Below are positions 29,545 through 40,740 of a stretch of DNA of 64,000 nt, piece after piece. The DNA is from Buxus sempervirens (lineage: Eukaryota > Streptophyta > Magnoliopsida > Buxales > Buxaceae). Under the pieces are notes generated by a model. That model saw only the letters and a program-made list of their open reading frames with translations. It made no database searches and was not told where the DNA came from. How positions within the stretch are numbered: the first letter of the stretch is position 1; each line of letters starts with the position of its first letter. The stretch spans positions 41,161,949-41,225,948 of the forward strand of contig OX387182.1 in NCBI GenBank assembly GCA_947561395.2. Reading direction: 5' to 3'. Made by a program: the position numbers and the translations under genes.

Positions 29545-32500
29545 TAGAATGCCATTTCCCTGAAGGTTCTAATGGGCCTTCGTCTTCAGGGGAATTATGT
29601 TTAGAAGGCCCACAAAAAACCCAAAAAGATTTTTCTATTTTTTCTAGAAAATTTAAATTTTTCAAAAAAGTCCAAACCACTTATGAACCATATAATCAAA
29701 CCGAATTGGACCAGGTTGAATATGACTTCGATCTTGAGCTCGACTTTGATCTCATGGGGGTCGAAAAAGAGACCGAGATCGAAGAAGAAGACGTTCCAAA
29801 AGAAATTGAATACCAATTGGAACGTCATGAAAAGGGGGTCCAACCTAATATTGAGGAGACCATATCCATAAATCTTGGGACCGAAGAGGACCCAAAAATT
29901 GTGAAAATCGGGTCATGCTTGTCTGATGTGCAGAAAAATGAAATGTCACAGTTCTTGGCAGATTACAAAGATGTGTTCGCTTGGTCATATCAGGACATGC
30001 CGGGGTTGGACACTGACATGGTGGTGCACAGGTTGCCAATTTTGCCAGGGGTTAAGCCGATTAAGCAGAAGCTGAGAAGATTGAAGCCGGAATGGACCTT
30101 AAAGGTCAAGGACGAAGTGGTCAAACAATTTCAAGCCGGATTTTTGGCAGTCTCTACGTACCCAGAGTGGCTCGCAAACATAGTGCCAGTACCAAAGAAA
30201 GATGGGAAAGTCCGAATGTGCGTGGACTATAGAGACTTGAACAGGGCAAGCCCAAAGGACGATTTTCCGCTTCCACACATCGACATTCTGGTCGATAATA
30301 CTGCGGTACATAGCCTGTTTTCCTTCATGGATGGCTTCTCGGGATATAATCAGATCAAGATGGCTAAGGAGGATCAAGAAAAAACGGCATTTATCACACC
30401 TTGGGGCACATTCCACTATACAGTCATGCCGTTTGGGCTTAAAAACGCTGGGGCAACATACCAGCGGGCCATGACTGCACTATTTCATGACATGATCCAC
30501 AAGGAGATGGAGGTCTATGTGGACGATATGATTGCCGAATCATGCAAAGAGGAGGACCACTTGATCAATCTGAAGAAAGTGTTTGATCGGCTCAGGAAGT
30601 ACAGTTTACGGCTTAACCCGGCTAAGTGCGTCTTTGGGGCTACATCAGGGAAGTTACTGGGGTTTATAGTGAGCCGAAGAGGAATTGAAATTGACCCGGC
30701 TAAAGCCAAGGCCATAATTGAAATGCCAGCACCCAGAACCGAGAAGGAGGTCAGGGGGTTTCTTGGAAGAATTCAATACATAAGCCGGTTCATAGCACAG
30801 CTCACTGCTATCTGTGAACCAATTTTCAAACTTTTGAGGAAAGATAACCCGACGGTCTGGAATGAGGACTGCCAGCAGACATTTGACACAATAAAGAGGT
30901 ATTTGCTAAACCCACCTGTGCTAGTGCCACCAACTCCAGGAAGACCTCTGATCCTATACTTGTCAGTGTTGGAAACGTCGATGGGATGTGTCTTGGGGCA
31001 GCATGATGAGACTGGTAGAAAAGAAAGGGCAATTTACTATCTGAGTAAAAAATTCACGGAATATGAAGCCAAATACTCACCATTGGAAAAGACTTGCTGT
31101 GCTCTAGTGTGGGCCACTCAGAGGCTAAGGCATTATTTCCTTAGTCACTCCACACTATTAATATCCCGGATGGACCCGCTAAAGTATTTATTTGAGAAAC
31201 CGGCACTGACTGGCAGAACAGCAAAGTGGCAACTACTACTGTCCGAGTTTGACCTCACATACATCACCCAGAAGGCGATCAAGGGTCAAGCCATAGCTGA
31301 TCACCTGGCTGCACATCCTCTGCCAGAATATCAACCCTTGAAGACCAACTTCCCAGATGAGGCAATTCTGTACACTGAAGAGGAGGACAGTAAGAGTTCT
31401 TGGCAGATGTTCTTCGATGGGGCCGCCAACATGAATGGGAACGGAATAGGGGCAGTCTTGGTTAAACCGGATGGTTCACACATCCCGATTGCAGTAAAGC
31501 TGAGATTCCAGTGCACTAATAACATAGCAGAATATGAGGCATGCAAAATTGGATTGCAAGCAGCCATGGATCATCGAGTAGAGGAACTTGACGTATATGG
31601 GGATTCGAGTCTTATCATCTTCCAAACAACTGGTGAGTGGACAACCAAGGATCACAAATTGATCCCCTATCACCAGTACTTGGAAGAAATAAGCACAAAT
31701 TTCACTCGAATTTCCTTCAACTATATGCCAAGGGCCAAGAATCAGTTTGCGGATGCTCTAGCAACATTAGCTTCAATGGTCAGCATACCAGAAGGAGTAG
31801 ACATCAGACCGCTGGAAATTGAGGTCCGAGATGAACCGGCTTACTGTCTCGTTCTAGAGGGAGCACCAGAAGAAGAAACACCATGGTTTCAAGATATCAA
31901 GAATTTCTTGAATAATCGGAGTCTGCCAGAGAATGCCACTGCTACTGAGAAGAGGACAATACAGAGATTGGCTGGTCAATTTCTGCTAAGCGGTGGACAT
32001 GTGTACAAGAGGTCACATAACGACATTCTGCTAAGATGTGTTGCCAAGGCGGAATCGGAAAGGCTGATTGAGACTGTACATGGAGGAGTCTGTGGGCCCC
32101 ATATGAGTGGGCACATGCTGGCTAAGAAGATCCTGAGGCTGGGATACTACTGGACGACCATGGAGCATGACTGCTGTATACATGTCAGGAGGTGCCATCA
32201 ATGCCAAATCTATGCAGACAACAAGCATGCACCCCCAGGTGAGCTGCACAACATGACATCACCCTGGCCCTTCTCTATGTGGGGCATAGATGTTATTGGC
32301 ATGATCTCCCCTAAGGCATCGAACGGGCACAGATTCATCTTGGTGGCAATTGATTATTTCACTAAGTGGGTGGAAGCAGCTTCATATGCGAACATCACTA
32401 GCAACCACGTTATTAAATTTTTGAAGCACAACATTATTTGTCGCTATGGACTGCCAAGTGCCATAGTATCAGACAACGCTTCAAATATTAAGAACAAGGA

Positions 32501-33131
32501 CATGAAGAAAATGTGTGAGCAGTTTCAGATCACCCACCACAAGTCAGCTCCGTACAGGCCAAAGATGAATGGGGCAGTAGAAGCAGCAAACAAAAACATA
32601 AAGAAAATCATTCAGAAGATGGTAGTGAGCTACAAGGATTGGCATGAAATGCTGCCACTTGCTCTGCATGCATACAGAACCTCGATCCGGACTTCAACTG
32701 GGGCAACCCCATACTCCCTAGTCTATGGGATGGAAGCAGTCTTGCCCGTGGAAGTAGAGATCCCCTCACTCCGAGTGCTCATGGAAGCAGAGCTAGAAGA
32801 AGCCGAATGGGTCCAGTCGAGACATGATCAACTTAACCTGATAGAAGAAAAGCGGTTGAAAGCACTTTGCCATGGACAGTTGTACCAGAAGAGAATGGCC
32901 CGGGCCTACAATAAGAAGGTGAGGCCCAGAACTTTCCAAGAAGGAAACTTAGTGCTAAAGAAAATCTTACCATTTTTGGAAGACCCTCGTGGTAAGTTCA
33001 AACCCAATTGGGAGGGCCCATATGTCGTCAAGAAAGTCCTATCAGGGGGTGCACTCATCTTAGCAGAAATGGATGGGTCAGATTTTCCTGAGCCCATTAA
33101 CTCTGATGCGGTAAAAAGGTATTTTCCTTGA
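29535..33131 (+). CDS. pol: Pol polyprotein of element B (RT, two RNase H domains, integrase), intact
   Basis: Numbering from the first conserved LDQVEYD block at 29706. Reverse transcriptase has YVDD at 271-274, gypsy-type RNase H lies at about 400-550, and a second archaeal-type RNase H lies at about 566-690 (Asp in FFDGAAN, Glu in AEYEA, Asp in YGDSS, Asp in FADALA). Integrase follows with an HHCC finger near 785-830, catalytic Asp in GIDVIG, Asp 923 and Glu 959 (35 residues between), then GPY. In the first RNase H the position of the usual DAS motif reads SVLETS, so its catalytic Asp seems lost. The frame has no ATG before DLMGVE, and the TTG at 29706 is not a credible start. It is probably made as a fusion with gag-pro by -1 frameshift or splicing. 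Two non-conservative changes (EACKIGL, MDHRVEE) affect the second RNase H. Confidence 0.95.
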   Translation, partial: TPIVECHFPEGSNGPSSSGELCLEGPQKTQKDFSIFSRKFKFFKKVQTTYEPYNQTELDQVEYDFDLELDFDLMGVEKETEIEEEDVPKEIEYQLERHEKGVQPNIEETISINLGTEEDPKIVKIGSCLSDVQKNEMSQFLADYKDVFAWSYQDMPGLDTDMVVHRLPILPGVKPIKQKLRRLKPEWTLKVKDEVVKQFQAGFLAVSTYPEWLANIVPVPKKDGKVRMCVDYRDLNRASPKDDFPLPHIDILVDNTAVHSLFSFMDGFSGYNQIKMAKEDQEKTAFITPWGTFHYTVMPFGLKNAGATYQRAMTALFHDMIHKEMEVYVDDMIAESCKEEDHLINLKKVFDRLRKYSLRLNPAKCVFGATSGKLLGFIVSRRGIEIDPAKAKAIIEMPAPRTEKEVRGFLGRIQYISRFIAQLTAICEPIFKLLRKDNPTVWNEDCQQTFDTIKRYLLNPPVLVPPTPGRPLILYLSVLETSMGCVLGQHDETGRKERAIYYLSKKFTEYEAKYSPLEKTCCALVWATQRLRHYFLSHSTLLISRMDPLKYLFEKPALTGRTAKWQLLLSEFDLTYITQKAIKGQAIADHLAAHPLPEYQPLKTNFPDEAILYTEEEDSKSSWQMFFDGAANMNGNGIGAVLVKPDGSHIPIAVKLRFQCTNNIAEYEACKIGLQAAMDHRVEELDVYGDSSLIIFQTTGEWTTKDHKLIPYHQYLEEISTNFTRISFNYMPRAKNQFADALATLASMVSIPEGVDIRPLEIEVRDEPAYCLVLEGAPEEETPWFQDIKNFLNNRSLPENATATEKRTIQRLAGQFLLSGGHVYKRSHNDILLRCVAKAESERLIETVHGGVCGPHMSGHMLAKKILRLGYYWTTMEHDCCIHVRRCHQCQIYADNKHAPPGELHNMTSPWPFSMWGIDVIGMISPKASNGHRFILVAIDYFTKWVEAASYANITSNHVIKFLKHNIICRYGLPSAIVSDNASNIKNKDMKKMCEQFQITHHKSAPYRPKMNGAVEAANKNIKKIIQKMVVSYKDWHEMLPLALHAYRTSIRTSTGATPYSLVYGMEAVLPVEVEIPSLRVLMEAELEEAEWVQSRHDQLNLIEEKRLKALCHGQLYQKRMARAYNKKVRPRTFQEGNLVLKKILPFLEDPRGKFKPNWEGPYVVKKVLSGGALILAEMDGSDFPEPINSDAVKRYFP

Positions 33132-34064
33132 GTGAATATTTCTAGGAAATGATCCGAGGCCATTTTTCTTTATTTCCTTCAAAAATTTTAATCCCTACTC
33201 TAGCCAAGTTGAGCCGGTTCGTTTCTTTGATCAACCTAAACCGGATTTACAGTCAAATTGGGGCAAAATCAATTGGGGCAAAAGTGAGGAAAGAAAAAGA
33301 AAAAGAGAGGAAAAGCAATGGAAATGGCAAATGAAAGTCAAGTGTGAAAAATGCAAAAAATGCAATTTGGGGAAAAAGGGTTAAATTCATCATGACTGTA
33401 AGTCCGGTTGACCTATTTCCACACTTGAAAATTTTTGGGCCTTTAATACCCTTTCTTTCATAAACTGAGCCTAGCCTTTATTTCGTCCTATTTTTAAGCC
33501 CTCGGTGATCTTGGCTTGTTCATTTAAATATCAGAGTAAGATGGGTGATGACGGAATTCAGAAGCCGGCCCTAGTGAAAACCGTAACTGGCGCTAGGGGC
33601 AATATTGGCAAAAAGGCAAAAAAGAAAAAAATAAGAAAAATGAAAGAAAATCAGAGGTTGAGTTGATCATGGGGATCTGAGCTTCAAGCAAAGTCGGCAT
33701 GAGCAGAATGGGGCAGTTTTGGCAGTTGGGGATGACTCTAAAGGTCCTAAGATGGACGGTTCTGATCCCTCAGTATTTTGTGGACTACCCTTTTCATTAT
33801 TTAACCTGGTTCTAATTCCTTTAATTATAGGTGATTAAGTGCGTGGACCAAATTTCAAAAAATACAAAAAAAATAAAAAAGGAAAAATTATACTTTGGCC
33901 AATGATGATAAATCAAATACTTTTCATAAAACCTTTGTTTTTACAAGCATCTGAGCATTCTGAGGCCAATAATATAAAAACTTTATTTTGAATTAAATCC
34001 TTTGTCTTTCCACTATTGGAGTTCAATTTTGTACAAAGGTATGAAAAATGTGCAGGAAATAAAG
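33132..34064 (+). other. Element B 3' region between pol and DUF7745 remnant
   Basis: Noncoding, colinear with 57182-58095 of D. It has A/G-rich stretches near 33285-33330 and the conserved block at about 33575-33612 (GAAAACCGTAACTGGCGC, GGGGCAATATTGGC). Confidence 0.65.
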
Positions 34065-34943
34065 CTAGTCTCCTAGCCGCTCCTCAAGCTCCCGAATCCG
34101 AGCTGCCTGAGCTGCAAGGACTCCTGAAGCCCCCTCTGTAGCGAGATCACTCAAGAAGGAAATGACCTCATCTGAAAGGGCCTGCTTGATCCTCATACTC
34201 CTAAGGCTGGCCAAAGTAGCCTGGTACTTCTGCCGGATCATGCGGACCTCGAAGCAACGGGCCTGCCTCTGCTCCTCCAGCTTCTCTTCCGCGGCAATAC
34301 GGCGTGAGATCTGCTCCTCAAGCTGCCTCTCCAGATAAGCACTCTGTATCCTGAGCTCCTGGGCCTCCCGTACCCATATCTGCTGAAGCCGCTTATGGGA
34401 AGCCCGCTCAGACTCTAGAATGTCTTTATAGGTGGGACCCAAGACTACTGGAGAATCGTCGGGTACTGGGGCCTGAGTCTGTATCTGTTCCTTGATCCAG
34501 AAGAGATAATCCTTCACATGGGTTTCCGAGAAGACTGGACCATGCATAAAGCGGACATAAGACCACTCCTTCATCAACCAGGCATTCAGCTTCATAGAAA
34601 GAGGCCCAAGACGATCCTCATATCCACATGGGATGATAATCCCCTGGGTCGCACGGAACTGACGAAGAACCCGCAGAGGAAGATAAAGCACTGCATGCCT
34701 CAGGCCAGCCAGAATCAGAAAGTAGCGGTCTCGGAAGCTAATCACTGTCTCCGCATTGGGCTGATAAGTACCAAGCCATCTCACCTGGTCATCCTGAAGC
34801 GAGCCCAAGAAAGTGAACCAGCCTTGTTTGCCCCCTGGAATATATGGGCACCCCCTGTTGCTCATCAAGAGGGGGACTTTTAGACTCTGGAAGAAGTGTC
34901 GATTGATCTCTTCAATCTGGCTCAAATGATCAAGTAGCCAAAG
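34065..34943 (-). pseudogene. Antisense DUF7745 gene of element B: exon 2 only
   Basis: 879 nt on the minus strand, the same length as exon 2 of C and D, starting LWLLDHLSQIEEINRHFF and ending EERLGD-stop. The acceptor TTTGCAG is kept at 34944-34950. The intron then runs into an A-rich tract and exon 1, with its promoter, is absent. The exon itself is open. Confidence 0.88.
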
Positions 34944-34972
34944 CTGCAAAGGAAGGGAGATATGTTAGCACA

Positions 34973-34977
<5 letters not shown>

Positions 34978-35023
<46 letters not shown>

Positions 35024-35180
35024 AAAAGAGAAAAAAAAACAGAAAAAAAAACAAGAAAAAGAGAAAAGAATAGAAAAAAAAGAGAGAAAAGAATAGAAAA
35101 AAAGAGAGAAAAAAAAAAGCAGAAAAAAAAAGAAAGAAGAAGAAAATAGAAAAGAAAAGAAAAGAAAAGAAAAAGCAAAC
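34978..35180 (+). repeat. A-rich tract at deletion scar, element B
   Basis: Runs of A with scattered G and C. Its left end continues the DUF7745 intron (A-rich in D near 59011-59030); its right end continues the purine tract before GCAAACTTGTGCTATAA (D near 60740-60918). The sequence between (DUF7745 exon 1, PMD gene; about 5 kb in C) is lost. This fits a deletion or template switch between two A-rich tracts. Confidence 0.75.
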
Positions 35181-35973
35181 TTGTGCTATAATTCTTACTA
35201 TTTTCTCAAAATCCTATTGTTGTCTTGAAATCCACCTCACAGCCACGAGAGCTCTGTGGAATTTAGGAAAACCTTGGGAAGTGTGCCTGGTCAAAAGGAG
35301 GATATCCACTCAATTTTCAACTTGGTTTGATAAAAAATCAATTTTTCAAAAAATCCTATTTTTGGGTTTAAAATCCACTTCATAGCCACGAGAGCTCAGT
35401 GGAGTTTAAGAACTCTTGGAGAGATGCCCCCTTAAAGTGAGGGCTTTTTGGCAAATCTCCACTCAAAAGTTGTTTTCTACAGAAATTGAATTGAACCAAG
35501 CAAATCATTATCTCCTGGAAAAGGAAAAGGAAAAGGAGAAGAAAATAAAAAAAAAAAGAGAAGGAAAAGGAAAGAGCAAAACTTGTGCTATAAATCTTAC
35601 TATTTTCTCAAAATCTTATTTTTGTCTTGAAATCCACCTCACAACCACGAGAGCTCTGTGGAATTTGGGACAACTTTGGGAAATGTGCCTGGTCAAAAGG
35701 ATGATATCCACTCAATTTTCAACTTGGTTTGATAAAAAAATCAGTTTTTCAAAAATCCTATTTTTGGGCTTAAAATCCACTTCACAGCCACAAAGGGCTC
35801 GGTGGAATTTAAGAACTCTTGGAGAGATGCCCCCTTAAAGTGAGGGCTTTTTGGCAAATCTCCACTCAAAAATTGTTTTCTACAAAAATTGAATTGAACC
35901 GAGCAAATCATGCTCAAGGGAATGCAATTTGGGCTTGTCTACTCTTTGCAGCTCACTGCTTCGCAGCTCCCAC
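35181..35973 (+). repeat. Duplicated pre-PPT region, element B
   Basis: Two copies of the block that lies once before the PPT in C and D: about 35176-35516 and about 35572-35973. The first copy lacks a PPT. At AAATCATT it switches directly into early U3 sequence (CATTATCTCCTGGAAA), followed by GGAAAA repeats. The second copy leads into the real PPT. Confidence 0.8.
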
Positions 35974-35986
35974 AAAGAGGGGCAGT
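35974..35986 (+). other. Polypurine tract of element B
   Basis: AAAGAGGGGCAGT directly before the 3' LTR. Confidence 0.88.
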
Positions 35987-38257
35987 TGTAGACACCCCAA
36001 ATTGCACAAACAATCATCAAAAATCATTATCTCCTGGAAAGCCAGCACAGAATTTGAAGAAAATAAACTTTTACCTGTATCCGGATTGAGTATCCGGATA
36101 CAAGTACCCTTTCCCGTATCGGGATAGTCATACCGGATACGTGTGAGCCTTAGCGTATCCGGTACGATGTACCGGATACCTTAAGGCCCTTTGTTATCCG
36201 GTCTGATATACCGGATACCTTAAGTTTGCTCAAAATTAGGGTTTTCCGAGAGCTTTTCACTTTTACCATCATGTCCCTCATTAAATGAGGGGAAATCGCG
36301 GAAATAACCTTAGGGTTTAGGTTGGAGGGGTTCTAGACATTAATTTGTGTCTACCAATGACCTTAGCCCTTGCCTATAAATAGGAGCCTCCTCCTTGAGC
36401 AAATGGCACACAACTCTTGTTTTGAATTCTCGCAAAGAAGAACTCCAAGAGAAGAAGAAAACCGCTGTGGAATCGCCTCCAGCACTCAGGTAAGCCTCAA
36501 CTTTTCTTTTTATTTTCTGTCTTTACATTCCTAGATCTAGATCTCTTCTTCTACCTTTCTGTAGTGTAAAGCCTTGTTTGTATGTGTGGAAATCCTTCCC
36601 TGGCTCAAAGTATCTCAAGACTCCCCTAGCCGTAAAACGTGAAGGCGGATCTAGGAGAAACGAGACTAGGGATTGACCCTAGTGCTAGAACCTATGTAGC
36701 ATAAGGCCTTTTGATTGATTGTAAACCGTTCCATATTCAAAGTACCCTTGATTATCTTAAAGAGAACAGAGGGAAACGATAATGGAACGGAACCCTAGGC
36801 TATGCTAGAACCTATTTTGTTGAATCTATATGCATGTGTATGGATCTTGCTTGGTTTTTTTCACTTTTGCACACATATCACTATTTTGGCGGGATAGGCT
36901 CATATTTGGGGTTTATTGCATTTATTGTGATAAATCTCAAATAAATGGCCTCAATCAATTCTGGAATGCCTTTCGGATGATTTTAAAGTATTTGTGTTCA
37001 TCTTGCACGAATTTCATTTTTATCAATTTTCGGACTTGGTTTTACTCAAAAGTGGCTTAGCTGGACAGCACCTGTACCCTTACTTCGGACATCCGTAACT
37101 TCATCATCCGGATGAATTTTGGGGCGATTCCAGAACCATGGGAAAGGTGAGGCTGTCTAGTTTATGTCCACCAAATTTCATGAATTTCTATCCAGCCGAT
37201 TTTTGACACTTCTCTGTCGAAGTTAAGTGGACAGTTCAGGTCCAAGTACAGAACTTGTCACTTTGACGGACCGCCATGTGTTCGTTTTAAGTCCGATTCG
37301 AGTGGTTTTTATTTCTGAGTACTCCTTTTTGAGTCTATTTTCAAATCCAGTTAGTTTCATAATTTTTGGATTCCATTTGAATTATTGGTAGCCGATTTAC
37401 TCAGAACTGCTCATTTGCATTTTTCTGGGTAAATCTGTGATCTTCGGGGCCTGTTCAGGAGACCACCCAAGGCACATCCGAAGGGATTTTTGTATGAGGC
37501 TAGTTTCTGTTGAAAGATGGCCATACAGACTTCAATCACACCAAATTTCACGGATTTCTATGTAGTGGATTTTCTAGACAATTTTCCAAAGTTGCCCACT
37601 TACCACTTTTAAAAATCCCCAACAGCAACTTCAAAGGAGCATAACTCCTAGATTTTTCATCGGAATGAAGTGAAATTTTGCATGAGACTCTTGTTTACCC
37701 TAATCTTTCAAATGGATTTGGTTTGGGTCAATTTAGAATCGGATTTGAATGATTTCAAGGCAAATGGTATACTTTTTACCGAATTTTCCGGATTTGATTT
37801 AACTTGGTTTTGAGCAACTTGTGCTTTGATTTCCATCTTTTGAGATATTCTAGAAATGATATTGACATGAGAAAGGATCTAAAATCCATTTAGATCTTCA
37901 TGTGAAAATATCATACATTTGATCTTTTTCAAGGTTTCTCATGAATTTTAGCAAGCTTTCTTACTTTATTTTTGCATGAACATACACTTGGCAACCACTT
38001 CGTGTGGATGAATGGGGGTGCCTAACACCTTCCCCCGTTCATAATCTAATCCCCTTACCCATCTCTGGATTTGATTTTCAAGAAGGGTTATTTTTACCCT
38101 AGAATTTGTCTTTTGGCTATTTTTGCCTACTTTTGAACTCTTTGGTGTCCATTCTCACCCCAAAATCATGAATGGTGGCGACTCTCCCAATTTTTGCGTT
38201 GAGCCCGTGTGTTGACGGAGGGACGATCACCCCGGTGATTTTTTCCCATGTCTCACA
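35987..38257 (+). repeat. 3' LTR of element B (2271 bp)
   Basis: Partner of 19854-22112. Motif cluster about 36076-36215, TATAAATA at 36375-36382, conserved U5 block near 38007-38040. Confidence 0.96.
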
Positions 38258-38262
38258 CTAGC
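38258..38262. repeat. Target site duplication of element B, right copy (CTAGC)
   Basis: Follows GTCTCACA directly and equals 19849-19853. Confidence 0.92.
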
Positions 38263-39300
38263 AAGGTGCCATAGACAAGCTGACCCCAAGCGTAGTCCCT
38301 CGCTCGGTGCAGATCCCGGAGAAGACTCAAGAAATGGGGGCTGACCGAAGTAGTATCCTCCAGGCAGAAGCAGGAGCCCATCATCAGAAGAAAAAGAAAT
38401 CTGAAAGCGATCGGGAAACTGGGATGCTCCGCTGCTAAGGTGCTGAATCCCCTCTCCACAAATGCCTCCCTCAACCATGTCCGGGAGATACGAGTGATCC
38501 GGCTCCGATCCCACGCCTCCACGGGCATCTCATCATATCCTAACAGCTCGGCAATCTCCAAGTCCGCCGGCCGATCCATCTCAGTGATGACATCTCCAGT
38601 CATCCTAATCCCGGTAATGAGAGCGAAGTCGGAAGGACGAATACCGATCTCCACATCAGGCAGGTGAAAGCTCAGGGTCTCTGGGAAAAAGCGCTCCAAC
38701 AAAGCCAAGATCAAAGGCCGATCCTGACGAACGCCGGTGATGGTAATGAAGGGGCCAAATCCAAAACGGCCCATCTCTCGGCGCAGAGAGGACGAGCAAG
38801 CCCCTACAACATCAGTAAAAAGGGCCCAGCTCCCTCGGAAATGGGAAGAAGGATATCTAAGGGGGATGTCCGCCCTGACGCCTGCCGAAGGATGCGTCGC
38901 CAAACCACTAAGAAGAGAGGTGTCCCGGATCTGATCTGCTATCTCTGCAGGAATGGCGACACGGGTCGCCCGGGCTCCTGCCCTACCTCTACGACGGCCT
39001 CCACTACGCTCACAGACCTCACCAGCAGGCTAGAAAAGCAAATAAAAGAGGGTTTAAGTTGAATGTGATAAAAGAAAGGCCGGTTTTTGAAAAAGGGAAA
39101 GGGAATACCTCTGGAATCGACTCCAGCGAATCCCCAGACACTCCAGAGTCTGAATCTGAAAGCTCCAGACCACTGGGAGAAGAAGGCTCAGGGTCTGGCT
39201 CGGCCCTAGAGGAAGACGCCACATCGGCCGGGTCCCTCCGAACCCTCGAAGACGAAGGCTCATCTGCGGGACCCCGAGAAGCGCGACGTGTACGGGCCAT
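38263..39300 (-). pseudogene. PMD gene of element A, exon 1 and most of exon 2 (split by element B)
   Basis: Minus strand. Exon 1 is 39300-39109 (64 codons, MARTRRASRG..., Ser/Asp-rich, donor GAG/GTATTC). The intron runs to 39030; exon 2 starts at 39029 (PAGEVCERSGG, Arg/Gly-rich) and runs into element B at 38263. The plant mobile domain is recognised by HLPDVEIGIRPSDFALITGI, ISRTWLREAF and FLLMMGSCFC. It joins in phase 0 and continues in frame at 19848 (GTLL/AGLRR) as if B were absent. Unlike the C copy it has no stop or shift in the part that remains. Downstream exons are gone, so the gene is broken, but it shows what an intact version looks like. Confidence 0.85.
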
Positions 39301-40346
39301 CTACAGGATCAAAGTGCAGGGAGAAATTCATTATTATTTTAACACTTAAAGCCAGTAGATTTTATTCATGATTTCTTCAGTATGGCCATGGATTAATCAA
39401 GTTTGTTTTGTTTACAGGGAAAGAAATGGAGATCGGAAGAAGCACTTCAAAAAGTGCCCCGCCAAATCAGGATTTGATTCTTTACTAACTTCTTTATTAT
39501 TTCTGTTATATAAACAAAAAAAATAAAAAAATAAAAAAATAAAAGAGAAAAGAAAAAAAAAGAAAGGGGTTTTTCAAAGCAGGCTATTCAGAATTTTCAA
39601 TTCATTTCCAATGTTGGGATTCTGAGAAGTTTACAAATTGTTTAAAGCCCTAAACTGTAAATGTGTTTTACTTTTCAGGTTTACAGAGGAAAGACAGTAG
39701 GAAGGACAGTCAAGACAGGACCCTAGCTAACTGGAGGTGTCAAACTAGGTTCAATCCTGTTCAGCCGAGTGTCCAGATCAAATTAAATATTGATAGAGAG
39801 AACCAATAAAACCTTGGCAATAAGTCAGAACAGGTGCATAAAATAGCTAGTATTCAGAAGCATGTTATGATTGAACACACCAAATACTCAAGGGATCAGA
39901 ACAAAGAGGTCACACTGCTATCGAAGCAAAAGCTTAAAGCAAATGCATTAGGATCAAAACAGGATTCTAACATGATCAAAGAGGACCAACCAAGTCAAAT
40001 ATGGCAAATCAAGGCACAATAACAAAGGAAATCTAGTGCTAATCCGGGCATCGGTCCATATGTAGGCGCTTAAATACATGTCCACAGGCAAAAGTTAAAG
40101 AAGAATAATCAGGATGTGAGCAGGAAACCAAAATCATGCTAAAATCCAAGCACTACATGGTTCAGGTCAATACAAGCAGTGGGCATATGCAAAATTGGGG
40201 ATTTTATCCCATTAACAACAGGATAACTAATGCAGTAAATCAATAGCAAGAATCAAATTCGAACATGGCTCAGGCAATCATGGAATCAAGGCACAAGACT
40301 TTCGAACTAATTGTTTGCAAGTAAGAACAAGGATGCGGCCACTTAC
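39301..40346 (-). other. Leader intron of the element A PMD gene
   Basis: Minus-strand intron from GTAAGT (40346) to CCTGTAG (39301). It is A-rich on the + strand with AAATAAA runs near 39510-39560. No gene or RNA is recognised. It is longer than, and only loosely like, the C intron (6416-7290). Confidence 0.6.
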
Positions 40347-40740
40347 CTGTATCAGCCGAGAGATAAATCTGGCAAGGAAATAGGAGCTTGACCTCACCAG
40401 GAATGTAGAGGACGGTCGACTGGAGTGGCAGTCGTAGGGAGCAGGCGCAACAGGTGCAGACCGGAGGGCAGTAGGAAGTGCTCGCCGGAGGCTACAGTCA
40501 CCACCGGGATTATCAATCGCTCAAAAAGGTTGGTCCACCGGAAGAGAGTGAAGAACCACCGGAAGAGAGTGAAGAACCACCGGAAAAAGAAGATGTCGCC
40601 GGAAAGGATGAGCTCGCCGGAGGAAGAGTGATCTCACCGGAGGAGAAGAAGAGAAGACCGAAGCAAAACCACGGTCGCCAGAGGAAAAAGATGAGTTCGG
40701 GAGTTCGAGGGTTTTGCGAAGGCAGAGTGAGGAACCGCGG
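40347..40740 (-). other. 5' untranslated exon of the element A PMD gene
   Basis: It ends with a strong donor CAG/GTAAGT. It contains three copies of a 21-bp unit (CCACCGGAAGAGAGTGAAGAA on the + strand, given here as CCACCGGAAG + AGAGTGAAGAA) at about 40535-40590 and many CCGG words, like the equivalent exon in C. Confidence 0.55.

Larger units (their letters stand above)
19854..38257 (+). mobile_element. Element B: complete-ended Tat/Ogre-like LTR retrotransposon nested in the A PMD gene
   Basis: 18.4 kb with 5' LTR (19854-22112), PBS, leader with minisatellite, gag-pro, pol, a shortened 3' region, PPT and 3' LTR (35987-38257). It is flanked by CTAGC on both sides. Compared by eye, the LTRs differ by roughly 13-15 substitutions plus a 13-bp deletion in the 5' LTR, so the insertion is young. 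Gag-pro and pol are open. Of the antisense cargo only DUF7745 exon 2 remains; exon 1 and all of PMD were lost in a deletion between A-rich tracts (34978-35180). Confidence 0.95.
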
